A program made the translations under genes and the position numbers. DNA of 64,000 nucleotides. Source: Hygrocybe punicea. Taxonomy: Eukaryota > Basidiomycota > Agaricomycetes > Agaricales > Hygrophoraceae. This document shows, piece by piece, positions 1 to 10,861 of this stretch; position 1 is the stretch's first letter, and the number at the start of each line of letters is the position of its first letter. The stretch is taken from contig OY744467.1 in the NCBI GenBank assembly GCA_963556145.1, positions 3,100,001-3,164,000 of the forward strand, read 5' to 3'. Under the pieces are notes generated by a model, which had not been told where the DNA came from, searched no databases, and was given only the letters and a program-made list of their open reading frames with translations.

Positions 1-393
1 AGGAGAACAGAGCTATGAGGGGGTGAGCCCACCTCGGTCCTGGGTTCAGACGGGTTCAGACGTGTCTGAACCCAGACAGAACGCGGAGAGACGGTTCAAT
101 GCCATCTGGGTCTGGGTTTGGCCCTGCACCAAACCGGACCCGAAGTTCAGTTCGCGGTTCCACCAAAAAGGCGGAACCGGACCGAATTGAACTTCAGCAA
201 CACTAGTACTGTGGGTACAGGTGCAGTGTTCAGAACGTATTCTCTAACATGTAAACTCTATGGGACTCTATGGGACTCTGAGGTAGTCTGCAGCACTCTC
301 AGACACTCTCAGACACTCTCAGACACCTGTGACACCCTGGGAAAATGCAACATTCCCAGGATAACGTGAGAGCCAAAGTGTTTTTCCTGATGC
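1..393. other. Non-coding flank with short repeats
   Basis: No convincing gene. The first 200 bases hold short inverted pieces (gggttcagac facing gtctgaaccc around 46-78) and GGTTC/CCGG-rich sequence resembling the ends of hAT-type elements, but I could not find matching termini or a target duplication. At about 258-335 there are short tandem repeats (actctatggg twice, then a 10-bp agacactctc-type unit about three times). The open frame at 118-369 runs through these repeats and has no recognisable protein content. Confidence 0.5.
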
Positions 394-490
394 AGGTTTG
401 AGGAGGGGTGAACTAGAGAGCAGGGATTCAGAAGAGAGGGAGTTTTGCTGGGCTGTGCGGGATATGCATAATAGGTTCATTGTGAGTTGT
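394..490. repeat. 97-bp direct repeat, copy 1 (3' flank of cyclin-like gene)
   Basis: This segment is repeated with few mismatches at 2637-2733; weaker similarity continues about 20-25 bp further, into the last codons of the cyclin-like gene on the minus strand. It contains the shared string gaactagagagcagggattc. A duplicated gene end is the simplest reading: the second copy marks the remains of a paralogue whose coding part is gone. Confidence 0.85.
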
Positions 491-1676
491 CAGCAGAAGT
501 CCAGGTTGACTACATTTGGGTGTGGAAGAAAGAAGAACTTGCTTTGGAGCATCGCGGGGTTGGTGGGGGCATAAGGCATTCCATAGGGGTACACGGCAAC
601 CCTCTCCCCGATAGATGGTGACACCTTGAAGTTCTCATTTGTGAGAATGAAGCAGCCATTGGCTCCAAAAGTGCTGGTAGGCTCATCGATGAAGCTCGCC
701 ATGTGAATCATGCAATCCCCACCTGAAGATTCGGTCAACGAAGGAGAAAAAGTCAGTGTTGGTATCACCACATTGTTTGGACTTGAGCAGAATTGTTCCA
801 CGTTCACTGGAGTATATATCGGGGGGCCTGTCATCATCATTGTACGCATCGGCATCGTCATAATGTCATATCCCATTGACAGTGCATCGAGGGGATGTTC
901 TCTTGGTTTCAGGGATTGAGAGTATTGCATCGCCATAGACGATGGTATCTGTTCCGCTAATCCGCTAGCTGGAAGCGTCGCACAACGTGCAAGGCCTCTC
1001 ACGCTGAGTGTGGTTGAAGACAGAAGGTCAATGATATGCAGTTCCATCTGTAGTCTCTTCGTAAATTTGGAAACCACCATCAGATCGCTGTCACTGTGAC
1101 ATCTGACGACAGTCCGTATGATGACGATTGGTGCTGATGTGGAGGCCGCTGGCGATGGTAGTGGTGTTTTTCCAACCCAAAGCTGCCACTCGAGAGCATC
1201 ACCCAGGGCCCGCTCACATTGACCAATTTCACGGGGAGGAAGACCGGACAGTTTCGCCCATGCTCGATTTGAGTAGTACTTGTCCTGCATAAATTTTGAT
1301 GTGAGGATGAGGGAGGCTAAGAAGGCCCTGCAAGGGCACAAGAGAGGTGAGGGTGATGGAGGTAGTGGCGGTAGTGGTGGACTAGGCACTTTAGGTCGCC
1401 TTGAAGGGTCTTGTGAGGTCGCATGAGTTTGTAGATTCAACGACGAGCGCGAATCATCCTTTTCTACCATATATGGTTCGTCATGGGGGTCTGAGCTACC
1501 AACAGAGTCAAGAACCATGCTGGAATTTATGTCAACCTCGCCCTGAGCAATGCGATCAGCCAACTGAACCTCTCCCTTGATACCGTCACCTATCTGCTCA
1601 CGTCGGACCAAATTGGGGACCTCGGAACAGATAGCTTCCAGATAACATAAAGCTGTCTGTAGGATGCTTCCGGACT
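490..1676 (-). CDS. Cyclin-domain protein (PHO85-type cyclin-like), 5' part uncertain
   Basis: The conserved frame begins near 1676 with a helix-like stretch (SILQTALCYLEAI), straight after a good splice acceptor (pyrimidine run plus tag), so the ATG used by simple ORF calling (1611) is internal. A classic cyclin-box segment follows (CRAFLASLILTSKFMQD, then YSNRAWAKLSGLPPREI and ERALGDALEWQLWV), typical of fungal Pcl/Clg-type cyclins that bind a Pho85-like CDK and act in nutrient or cell-cycle signalling. A proline-rich insert (PSPPLPPLPPSPSP) lies just before the box. The roughly 200-residue tail is low in recognisable features. An upstream exon in 1690-1778 (starting MSYLNTP) is possible, but I could not find a splice joining it in frame. 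The 97-bp repeat abuts the stop codon. Whether the gene is intact or a moved copy is open. Confidence 0.7.
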
Positions 1677-1943
1677 AGAGGAAAGAAGAACTTGCTTTGG
1701 GGGATTGATTTCACATAGAGATGTGGTAGAGAGGGGTGAAAAGGAGGCAGAAGATGCCGGGGTATTCAAGTAAGACACAGGAGGCGAGTGAGAGGGGAGA
1801 GATGCAGGCAGGGCACTATAGGGTTTCCAGCAGACCCTGGTGTGAGTGGCGGGGGGAGTCCTATGGGTGAGAGAGTGGGAGAATGCGTTGGATTAGATGT
1901 GCCTGTACTGTCACATGACCTGATTCCCATGGTTTGTCATAGT

Positions 1944-2395
1944 TAGGGCAGGTCAAGGGTATGCAATACCCCCAGGGGTTAAGATTACGGGTACCACGGG
2001 TTAAGGGTACGAGTCCAGCCTCAGAATACCCGCAGTACCCATGCGGGTATGGGCTGTATTTTTTTTGGGAGAAGAAACATCAAAAACTCAATTTCTGGGG
2101 TATTTTTCGCTATTTTTGAGGGATATAATGAGAATCATTGCTTGTAAAAATATGTAAAAATGCTTTCAACACTCCCCACAGTATTCTAAACATTGTGTTC
2201 CTTTACACTAAAGGGATCCGGCCAGTATTCCGTCCAGAATAACCATAAAAACCACCAAAAACAGGTAAAAATAGGGTATTTTGCATGTTTCTTCCTGTAC
2301 CCCTGCATGACCCGTGCCATACCCATACTTTTGGCCTCGGGTATGGGTCCGAGTACAGCCCCAGAGCACTGCGGGTGTACCCCTGACCGGCCCTA
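1944..2395. mobile_element. hAT-type MITE with 8-bp target duplication
   Basis: The terminal inverted repeats are tagggcaggtcaagggta at the left and the complement of tacccctgaccggccctа-type sequence at the right, differing at a few positions. The element is flanked by a perfect 8-bp direct repeat, gtcatagt, at 1936-1943 and 2396-2403. An 8-bp duplication and TAGGG-like termini are diagnostic of the hAT superfamily. The 452-bp interior has GGGTA/TACCC-rich subterminal sequence and no transposase frame, so it is non-autonomous. The elements at 28146-31940 and 33970-34285 share this architecture. Confidence 0.88.
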
Positions 2396-2636
2396 GTCAT
2401 AGTCAGTAGCTGATCTGATGTAGTAGACAGATCCTATCCTAGTCTTTGTACACTTTCTAGCGAGACTCCCTCAGAGAGTCCCTCAGCAGCCTCTGATCCA
2501 CTCCAGCATGCATATACCAGGAGAGAGTAAATTGAGCCAGGGAGACGAAGCAGAGAGAGTTGAGAGGAGAGTTGTTAACGAGGCAATTGTAACAGTTTCA
2601 AACGATCATGGACAGAGTGAAAATAAAGAGATTTTC

Positions 2637-2733
2637 AGGTTTAAGGAGGGGTGAACTAGAGAGCAGGGATTCAGAAGAGAGAGAGTTTTGCTGGGTGGTG
2701 CAGGATATGCATAAAAGGTTCATTGTGAGTTGT
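2637..2733. repeat. 97-bp direct repeat, copy 2
   Basis: Second copy of the segment at 394-490, same orientation, about 2.2 kb away. Sequence similarity to the end of the cyclin-like coding region persists for about 25 bp and then disappears. The rest of 2404-3070 shows no gene that I can support. Confidence 0.85.
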
Positions 2734-3077
2734 GGAGTCAGTGGAAGTCCAGCTTGAAAAAGAGTTTGTGGGCCCAGGACAGTGAGTGGGTGTTGGTTTG
2801 CTGCAGAATCAGAAACTTGAAGCTGAGGGGTTTTAGGGACAAGAGAATTGACAGGTTGAACTGGGAGCGGTGGCCAGCTTCTGGGTTGCCACCGTCACCA
2901 TCCTGGTTTCGTATCCTCGTAGCTGTACGTCATCACCAGCACAGTTGCCAAGCCAGCCATCTCACAAGTTTGCCAATTGGATTGCACCAAATTTGGTGTT
3001 TTTCAGTCTTCACCAGGATTACTGAATACAGCAATAATCATGAATAAAAAATCAGAACAATATATCCTACCTGAAAA

Positions 3078-6000
3078 TCAAAATGCAATTTCATTGGAAT
3101 GATGGTTAGCATACTTGTTTACATAAAAAGCTTCAAAAGCATCAAAAGAGTCATGAAATGTGAAATCTTGTGGAAGAAACTCTCTACCAGCCATGCCAAT
3201 GAGATGTGTACCACGGACTATGGATTCCAAATGAATAACTGCCTTGAAGGGACTTCCATCTGGAAGAAATTCAGGCTCCACAATCCACATACCAGTGTCT
3301 TGACATGGCTGGTCATGAACTGGTGAACACCAATGAACCAATGCACAAGGGTAAGAAACAGAGCAGTATTTGAAACCGAAAAAAAGTAAAACACATGCTG
3401 CATGCATTCCCGGAAATCCATCTTGGTTAGCATCCTTCTCCACAAAAATGCAATCATATCGAGGAGGACAATTGCGCCATGATGAAACAGCATGGATTCC
3501 AGAAGGGTCACTTGGAGCATGGAATGTTGCAACAGCAGAATGATAAACATAAACAGTATGCCCAATAAATTCTGGGCACTGGTCCAGATTAACATCCTCT
3601 CTAGCAATATCGGCATCAGGATTTTCCTGGTTGTAAAGAAAGCGTCGAATGCGTTCCCGAAGATCTGGAAGTCCAATCTGTGCACCAAGCTGTTCAGGAT
3701 CCCTAGGATACTTGCGTGCTATGTGTGTTTTCAGATAAACATGTATAATACATAGAAAGAGTACCTACCAGGAGTTTTGGCCAGCTTGACTTCTCCAAGA
3801 CATGTTGGACCCTCAGCTGGACCCATATCCTCCTCCTCCTCCTCCTCCTCCTCCTCCAGAATTGAATCAAGCACAGGCTGAGGTAATGCAAAATCATGCC
3901 CTCCCATCATCCCACGAGCAGTGAAATCAACTCGTGCTGCAGCAAGTTTATCAAGGCGCTGATTCGTGAGAAGGATCTGTCCCAATGCTTCAAATCAACT
4001 AGATCTCCGCCATGGCTTTTTAACAGCTGAAATATGCCTGGACTCAGTAATTGATGAGCATAGGCCATTGGGAGCGCCAAACAGTTGAATGAGTTGACGG
4101 TAGTGAATGAGAGAATGCTGGCGAGGAAGTGAAAATCCAGAATATTGGATACCCATAGTACGAAATATCTCTCGAGAATGAAGAGTTTCTTCACTGATAA
4201 CTTCTCGTCATACAAGATAGCAGAAGTCAGTGAAGGCACTTATAGCTTTGACCATTTCACTGGGAACATGACCAGCAATGGCAGGGATAAAAACCTGATA
4301 AAAATTAATGAGATTCTCATTCAAAATCAAAATGGAGCATGGAACCTTCATCAAGGCCTTTGAATCATCACCTGTCCATTGTTTAAAACCACGTCCTTCA
4401 GGAAATCGACGCAACCCAGGAAATGATGGTACAGCAGCAATGCTAAACATGAATTAGAATCATTCACACTGCTCCATAAATAACATTCACTGTCTATCAA
4501 TGTCAGCTAATATCTTGTTTGCCTCTTGAGGAGGATGGGCACTTTGTATATACTCCACAACCCGGTCTACAAGGTGATCTTTGAAGGTCCCCTTGATGAG
4601 CTGATAAAGGATATCTGGTGACAGCAGTTCATGAATGTCAGCACATGGAAATCCTGTGGTGAATGGCTGTGAAAAGAATCAATATCATGACTCAGAACTT
4701 GAATCTCAGTGAAAAGTGAGTTGTGAAATGCTTAAAATGACATCCCCAATAATCCCATAATTATCCCAAAGCTCCTGGAGACTGCATGCTTCAAGGAGAA
4801 CATCAGTATGCTCATGTGAGCGGCGCCCTGATGGTTCATCCAGATTATCAGGAGAAGCAGTGCAACTAGTACCATGGTTGAGTAACAAGTAAAAAGTAAG
4901 ATTTTTCACATACCGTGAACACCATCCTTGAACAATGCAAGCAAGCAATGCTTGCTCAGGATAGTCAGCAATGTAAGGACCCAATCCATAAATAACACGT
5001 CGGAAATGTCCATCACCACATCATGTCACCTGTGGTACTAACATGTGTGGGTGAAGTGGTGAAAGAATATGATGAAGAGATGAATGAAATATCTGTCGTC
5101 AGAATTTACAAAAGCTGGCATCCTCATGGTATTCCTTTGTAGCTAAGGGAATGCCAGTGAATAAGCAAATATGAACACAATACCATAACCAACATACATA
5201 CTCTTTGGTATTGCCAAAAAACCAACAATGGAAACAGCATTGTGATGAGCACGTCGCACTCCATTGTGAACATTTCCTGCTGAAGCATACAGTGGATAAT
5301 ACTCATTGTTTCCTGTCGCTACTGAAACTGTTGTCTTGTCACTTCCAAGAATTACTGGGACAAACATTGCCCCATGAGTTTGCTCATCTTCTGCAATTTT
5401 GTCCTAATGATTGCAAAATGGTCAGAAATGCCTTCAAAGATGAGATTTAACATACTGCTTGTCCCCAAGCCCTGTTACCAGACATGAGATTGGTATATTG
5501 ACGTTTGTTATCTTTGTCAAAAATCCGCTTTGGTGCGATGTCGATCTCTTCAGCGAAGCTGGGATTCTCAATTTGTTGCTCCATGGAGAGAAGCGGATCA
5601 CGATACCAGACATCATATTGGGCAGTCATCCATGGTGGAGCATTGCCATCATCTGGAAGATCTCCATTATAAGAAACCGAAAATGACTGCCAGGGGATGT
5701 CACCCTCTTTGGTTGCATCAATAACTGAATACATCTCCTCATGATTTGCAAATGGTGGAGGTGAATCGGGGTAAAGTGCAGCGAGATTGTTGAGATGTTT
5801 GTCGAGTTTGGCACCTGACATTTGCTCCTCCGCAAATATAAATTCAGCAAATTTGAATTCAGCCTGAGTTGCGTATGGGGAATCATCATTCATGGGGCGT
5901 TCATCTGGTGGAGGAGGAGCAGAGCCAGGAGGAAGATCATATCCATGGATGTCACAGAGAGTACCATCAAGAAGAGGATGGAATTCAAGATGATTGTGAT

Positions 6001-6310
6001 CTTGTTCAGATGCTGGTGGACTCACACTGGGTGGCCCACTGTGACTGGCAGGGGATGGACGGCAAATATCGGGCATTTGTGATGATTCAGATCTCAGCTG
6101 GTCATCTGGTGGAGGAGACTCGACACCATGATACTCAGGTACTAGTATAGCTGGAGGGGATTGACTTCGACTTCAAGATGGAGGAGCCTCATATCGATGA
6201 TAAGCACGAAATGTAGCATGCATCGTGTCCATGTGTTGTCTAAGTCCACCCGACGTCTTGCAAGCCTTTTGGCAGCCTTGGATGGGACAAACAAAAATAT
6301 TTGGATGGAA
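3078..6310 (-). pseudogene. Plavaka-type (CACTA-like) transposase, decayed
   Basis: Read on the minus strand, the pieces are collinear with Plavaka transposases of Agaricomycetes. First comes a C2H2 zinc finger near 6295-6215 (CPIQGC then HMDTMH). Next, at 6076-5447, a block contains AEFKFAEFIFAEEQMSG, IPWQSFSVSYNG and YDVWYRDP. At 5367-5143 comes FVPVILGSDKTTVSVATG, and at 4984-4706 GPYIADYPEQALLACIVQG. Then PFTTGFPCADIHELL (about 4660) and FPGLRRFPEGRGFKQWTGDD (about 4410). ILLTNQRLDKLAAARVDFTA lies near 3970, and a DUF6830-like end (MWIVEPEFLPDG, FYVNKYANHH) at 3443-3078. In-frame TGA at 6173-6175 separates finger and catalytic part, and several further joins need frame changes beyond introns. 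The transposase would cut the element at its terminal repeats; this copy cannot. I did not find its termini. Confidence 0.85.
3827..3858. repeat. (CTC)n microsatellite inside the transposase remnant
   Basis: About ten tandem CTC triplets, read as a run of glutamates on the minus strand within the decayed Plavaka frame, just after the FTARGMM block. Likely local expansion after or during decay. Confidence 0.9.
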
Positions 6311-6489
6311 TGTTCTTCAGGATATGGCCATGGTCAATGGATGTGATGATAATTTGAAAACAAAGTTGTAGTAACAATGTGTATACTACAGTGTGCAGTG
6401 AACAGGTGTATTGGCCAGAGAAGTTTGGCGAATGGCACGATGGGCAGTAGGGCAAGAGGACAGCGAATGAACCAAAGTGACTATGACGG

Positions 6490-7321
6490 TGTAGAGGGTC
6501 CTCGACCCTCTGAGGCCGTAACATCGATATCTCGCGAATCCGCTCGAACCCGATGTCTCTAGCAATCTACGCTCGAACCCGACGCAACCCGACACAACCC
6601 GATGCATACCGACTAGCATGGCCGCTCACATACCTGGTCGGTCCATCTCCTAAACTCACAGAACTTCAAATATCCAAGATAGATCTCATCGGACTGGGAT
6701 CCTGACATCGGACTTGCCTTATTCGCGCCTAGCGTCTCCCTTATGGAGAGATAGAAAAGTATATTACATCTTTTACGGTTTTTATATCTTCCACCCATTT
6801 TCCCTGTCATGGTCGCCTCGCAACCCTCTTCCTACTTTTCCATTTTTATTCTCCTTTGTTTTCTCTCATCGGCCGAGGACTCTCGTCCGAATCTAGGTAC
6901 AGAAATTTGTAGTATAAAAACGGTGCCCAAGCGCCATCTCTGAATAAAAAACCAGTTCCCCCGTTTCCTCTCTCTGAGAATTAGTCTCTCAGTAAAATCC
7001 ATCACACACATTGCTCGTCAGATTCCTCGACGCTCTCCCTGTCGTTCTACCGCCTTTATCTCTACGTCCCTCGTCACCCGACACCCGACCCGCCGTACCC
7101 GACATCGTCGGCTTCGTCGGCTTCAACCGGCCTCGATAGATTTCAGTAGTTTACTTGGCGGCTTCTTATCATTTATATCCTATCATCTTACTGAAGCTCG
7201 CTAGACTATTCCTAGTCACTTTCACGCTGACCCCCACAGGCTTAGGATTACTATTCCGCAGCCACCCCGACCTCGCCTTTACAACGGCCGGCACGAAAAC
7301 TGGAACCTTAGTCAAATTTCA
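6490..7321. mobile_element. Solo LTR with 5-bp target duplication
   Basis: The 832-bp segment begins TGTAGAGGGT and ends AATTTCA, giving the TG...CA ends of an LTR. It is flanked by the perfect direct repeat gacgg at 6485-6489 and 7322-7326, the usual 5-bp duplication. A TATA box (tataaaaa, 6913-6920) sits in the position expected of an LTR core promoter, followed by a pyrimidine-rich leader. No internal coding region or second LTR adjoins, so this is a solo LTR left by LTR-LTR recombination. It lies 57 bp upstream of the start codon of the broken gene at 7384. Confidence 0.8.
6913..6920 (+). promoter_or_regulatory. TATA box of the solo LTR
   Basis: tataaaaa within the LTR, reading toward the gene at 7384. 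The same core motif is present in the copia LTRs at 15269-15276 and 19859-19866. It could drive read-through transcription of the downstream pseudogene. Confidence 0.6.
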
Positions 7322-7383
7322 GACGGCGCTGTGCGATATTTGTTGATGGCTTACGCGTGCATTAAATCCCACTTCTTGACACT

Positions 7384-9730
7384 ATGCCTCCTAAAAAAGT
7401 CTCTGCCCCTGCTCCTCTTGAGATGAAACTCAGAACTGACCACGACAAGAAGCCTGGAGCGTCAGACCAACCTAAAAAGCGGAGGACGTCAGCAGAAGTT
7501 GCTGCAGAGAAGGCTTTAAAGGAAGCAGCAAAAAAGGCAGCTAAGGACACTCGTACTGCAGCCGTTCTGGCAGTTTCGAGGAAGGAGAACAAAATGAAAG
7601 AAAAAGATAAGACAACTGACCGTGAAGTAGATCACCCTCCCACTAACACCACAAAAAAGATGACCCGTCTGTCCACAATTCCCGATGAGAACTAGGATGA
7701 TGATACCGATCCGGAGCCTGAGGCCGCAAGGGCTGACGCTGCAAGGGCCACAAGGGCTGATGCTGCGAGGGCCGCAAAGGCTGAGGCTGCAAAAGCCGAA
7801 GATGCCGAGGCCATGAAGACCAAGGCCATGAAAAGGGTTGAGATTGCCAAGAAGGCTGAGGCTGTGAAGGCTGAAGCTGCAAAAATGGCCCGGGCTGCAA
7901 AGGAGGCCGCCACGAAGGCCAAGGCTGTGGAGGAGGCAGCAGAGGCAATGGAAGTAGACGCTGCTTCAAATGGTAAGCAACCCAACAATTTTTTCGACCC
8001 AAATTGAATCCCTCACTTGTATAGGTGTGGCGTCGGATGACTTCCTAGATCTCCCTATGTACTATGACGAAATGGATGCACCGGAGTTCCTAGACCCAGT
8101 TGAAGAACGGAAGACTTCGGAAGAACAGGACAGGGAAAGGAAGAGGAAGGAGTACAAGGAAAAAAATATGGAATTCAGACGACTCATCAAAGGACACACT
8201 GCCAACGATATCTACTCCGACTTCGAGGATCAGCTGTCCATCCAAAAGCGGAAAGTTGTTGATGGCAGCGTTGATGGGTGTGTTCTCTCCTCTCCATGAT
8301 TGATTTGGACTATAGTTGTCATGCGCGTCGTGTGCTTCTTCTAATACAATGTTATCCCGTTCACAGACCGCCCAAGAAAAGAGGCAACAAGGCCAATATC
8401 GGTGGACTTCGCACAACATGGTTGTCAGCCAACAGGCAAGCATCAATCAAGGCTTCTTCCAGCGCTGTAGAGTTTGAAGATGGTGGTGAATTGGGAGGCC
8501 TCAGTGATGGCGGTGAGGACAATGAACGATTGGCCCTCTCAACGGACAAGCCCATCTGCTATTATGGTGGCTTCGACTTTGAAACAAAGAACGGTATGAA
8601 CATTTAGTTTTGGAATTTCGTATTGACGGTCCGCTGGCTAGGTTAATTCCCTCGCCAAGATTATTGTCAATCCTGCCTCTGAAGTTGTCCAGTCGCAAGC
8701 GCGTCCTACCAGCAAGAAGGAAGACATCACCATGAATCATTTGCCTGCCGCGACTCAAGATACGTTCCGGACTCTCTATGTTCCTCTATTCTGTGAATTT
8801 GCGGGGGTACTAGGACCATGGCAGCAACCTACTGATGATGATATTCGCAACATCTGGTACACCTGCTTCATGAGCAATTCTCAACTGGAACTCACTGACA
8901 ACATAATTCACGTTGCCGGAAAACTTGTGAGCACCATTTTCTCACTGATTCCAAGGCTTACATGTGTATGCTATAAGGCCGATGATCGCTTAGCCAAATG
9001 GTGCAATAAATTCGCATCAACGGCCATGATCCAACTTGAGAAGCTTTTTGCTGATTTAGGCCTGTTGACCCCAAAGGATTGGGCTGCTCATGTGAAGTGG
9101 CTGTTGGGCGCTAATGAAAAGTGCTGTCCGTTCTATTATAAGGAATTTGTGGATGGTCAAATGCCTATTGTAAGTCATTTGATTGATTATTTTCGTATAC
9201 TTAGTTCTTTTTTAGGGTATCTTCCAATCTACTCTTGTGTCCACCACTCTCGCCACCCACTTTTCGGCAATTTCAGCATTGAAACCTGATCAGTGAATAA
9301 CTGAAAACCCTGTTAGGGCTCTCGTCCTGCCACTTCAAGTGGTTTGTTTTCACCCCGAGTTAGTGATGTTTCACTAAACAATTTTTAGATTGAGCGTGCA
9401 TGTTTATTCTATAAGGATGGCATCAAGATTATTCCAAGTGGCTTGGCCGGATACTTTTCAAAGACAAACTGGGGTGATCGGATTGAGCGGAGGCCCGATA
9501 ACAAGGACGTATATGTCAAGAAATCATCCGCTCTCGTCAAACTTTGTGGCAAGCTCAAACCTTGCCAGTGGACCAAGATAATCGAGAGTGCTTCAGCATA
9601 TGCGAGACAGAAACATGCTGTAGATGTAGAGACGGCAATAGTTATTGACTCATCCGACTATGAGCTCGATGATGGTGATGCCAATTTAAATTCTGGACCT
9701 GAGGATGCTGATGAATCGGCACAGGAATAA
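7384..9730 (+). pseudogene. Broken multi-exon basidiomycete gene, DUF6532-like
   Basis: Starts at ATG 7384 with a lysine/alanine-rich, highly charged N-terminus (heptad-like Ala/Lys repeats, probable coiled coil, 7480-7970). Introns I can support: 7973-8024, 8278-8366, 9170-9216 and 9342-9388 (all GT-AG, 47-89 bp); one near 8594-8641 leaves the frames unmatched. The C-terminal part (from MNHLPAATQDTFRTLYVPL through LAKWCNKFASTAMIQLEKLF and LATHFSAISAL to IERACLFYKDG) resembles DUF6532, a mushroom family of unknown function that is often multicopy. Two in-frame stops break it: TAG at 7693-7695 and TGA at 9287-9289; both lie inside otherwise continuous coding sequence, so neither is explained by splicing. 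The family assignment is moderate; the broken state is well supported. Confidence 0.6.
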
Positions 9731-10102
9731 GGTAAATTTTCACTGCCCTTCTGACCCCTGGCTCAACTTTCCAACAGAAATACTCCACAGCCTCTGCAGC
9801 CTGCCAAATGTCCCACCTTTCTTTCGAAGTTATTTTGCCCTGCGAGACTTCTTTTTTACATTGCCAGCTCACTATCTTGCTTTTTTTGTCTCATCTACTT
9901 TCTTTTATCATGATGGATGTTTTCTCTTTCACCACTGCTTTTTGCACTGCTAGTTTCTCTCCGCTACTACTATTTATCCATGTGTTACCCCTGGAGGGCA
10001 TCAAATATATTGTGTGGACATTTTTAGAACAATAAAGCAGACCAGTTTAAAAAACCTAGAACACTTTTAAAAAGGATTTTAACTTTTCAGCCTTTTCTAT
10101 GC

Positions 10103-10395
10103 ACTTTTGGCACCTTTTTCAAGAGGTAACACCTTTTTCAAGAAAGTGACCCAGCTTGGAAAAGGTCTTTGCCTTGGAAAAAGGAGTGAAAAGATGGTGA
10201 AAGAGGGGAAAAGGGAATCACTTTTTTGCCCCTTTTCCAAAGCTAAACCACCTTTTTCAAGAAAGTGACCCGGCTTAGAAAAGGTCAATCTCTTGGAAAA
10301 AGAGGTAAAAAGGAGGTAAAAAAGCTACCTCCTTTTGACCTCTTTTTTCAAGAGATTGACCTTTTCTAAGCTGGGTCACTTTCTTGGAAAAGGTG
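10103..10395. repeat. Long hairpin: two 70-bp arms, plus a third diverged copy
   Basis: Arms 10249-10318 and 10326-10395 are reverse complements with only about four mismatches in 70, separated by a 7-base loop. A third, more diverged copy of the left arm (sharing caagaaagtgacccagctt) lies at about 10130-10200 in the same orientation. The sequence is built of purine/pyrimidine-skewed words (ctttttcaag, aaaaggt). It is probably a foldback MITE or the fused ends of one; I found no target duplication. Confidence 0.8.
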
Positions 10396-10557
10396 CTACC
10401 TCTTGGGAAAGGTGGACCTCTTGGGACCTTTTGCACCTTTTGCCTCTTGTAAAAGGTGCACAAGATGCAAAAAAAGGGCGTGTAATTTTCCTGATGCAGC
10501 AGATTGGTTTAGTATTACTTGTTGGGCATATTCAACCAGAATCTGCCTGCCCAATTT

Positions 10558-10676
10558 GTTGGGTTTATTATTTACTCTACCCAGACAGTTGGGTGTATTG
10601 TCCTCTCTGCCTAGACAGTTGGGTGTATTGTATTCTCTGCCCAGACAGTTGGGTGTATTGTTTTCTCTGTCTGGTC
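10558..10676. repeat. 30-bp tandem repeat, about four units
   Basis: The unit is agacagttgggtgtattgt plus an 11-base ctctgcc-like spacer. It lies between the hairpin and the start of Helitron copy 1 and happens to be open in the Helitron frame, giving a 10-residue repeat, but is probably not translated. Confidence 0.75.
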
Positions 10677-10861
10677 AATACAAGGCCATAATACGTTCAT
10701 TGTTATACCAGTCAATGTATTCTACATCAACTATACTATTTTTGCAGTACAATAAATGTTTCTATGCCATCTTATGTGTTGGTATAGGTATCTTACCCTG
10801 CCATTTTGCTACTTTGATATTATGGCTGAGCCAAGCAGTGAAGTTATTTAATTCCCATAAT

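Noticed and set aside
1..200. Right end of a further hAT element
   Set aside because: GGTTC-rich inverted words are present, but no terminal repeat pair or 8-bp duplication could be found and the left part may be outside the window.
1960..2060. Telomere-like GGGTA repeats
   Set aside because: The words are irregular, occur on both strands and lie inside elements bounded by terminal repeats and 8-bp duplications.
10403..10861. N-terminal extension of Helitron copy 1 with membrane-like segments
   Set aside because: The open frame passes through the hairpin-derived and 30-bp tandem repeat sequence; homology to other Helitron proteins begins only after ATG 10862.
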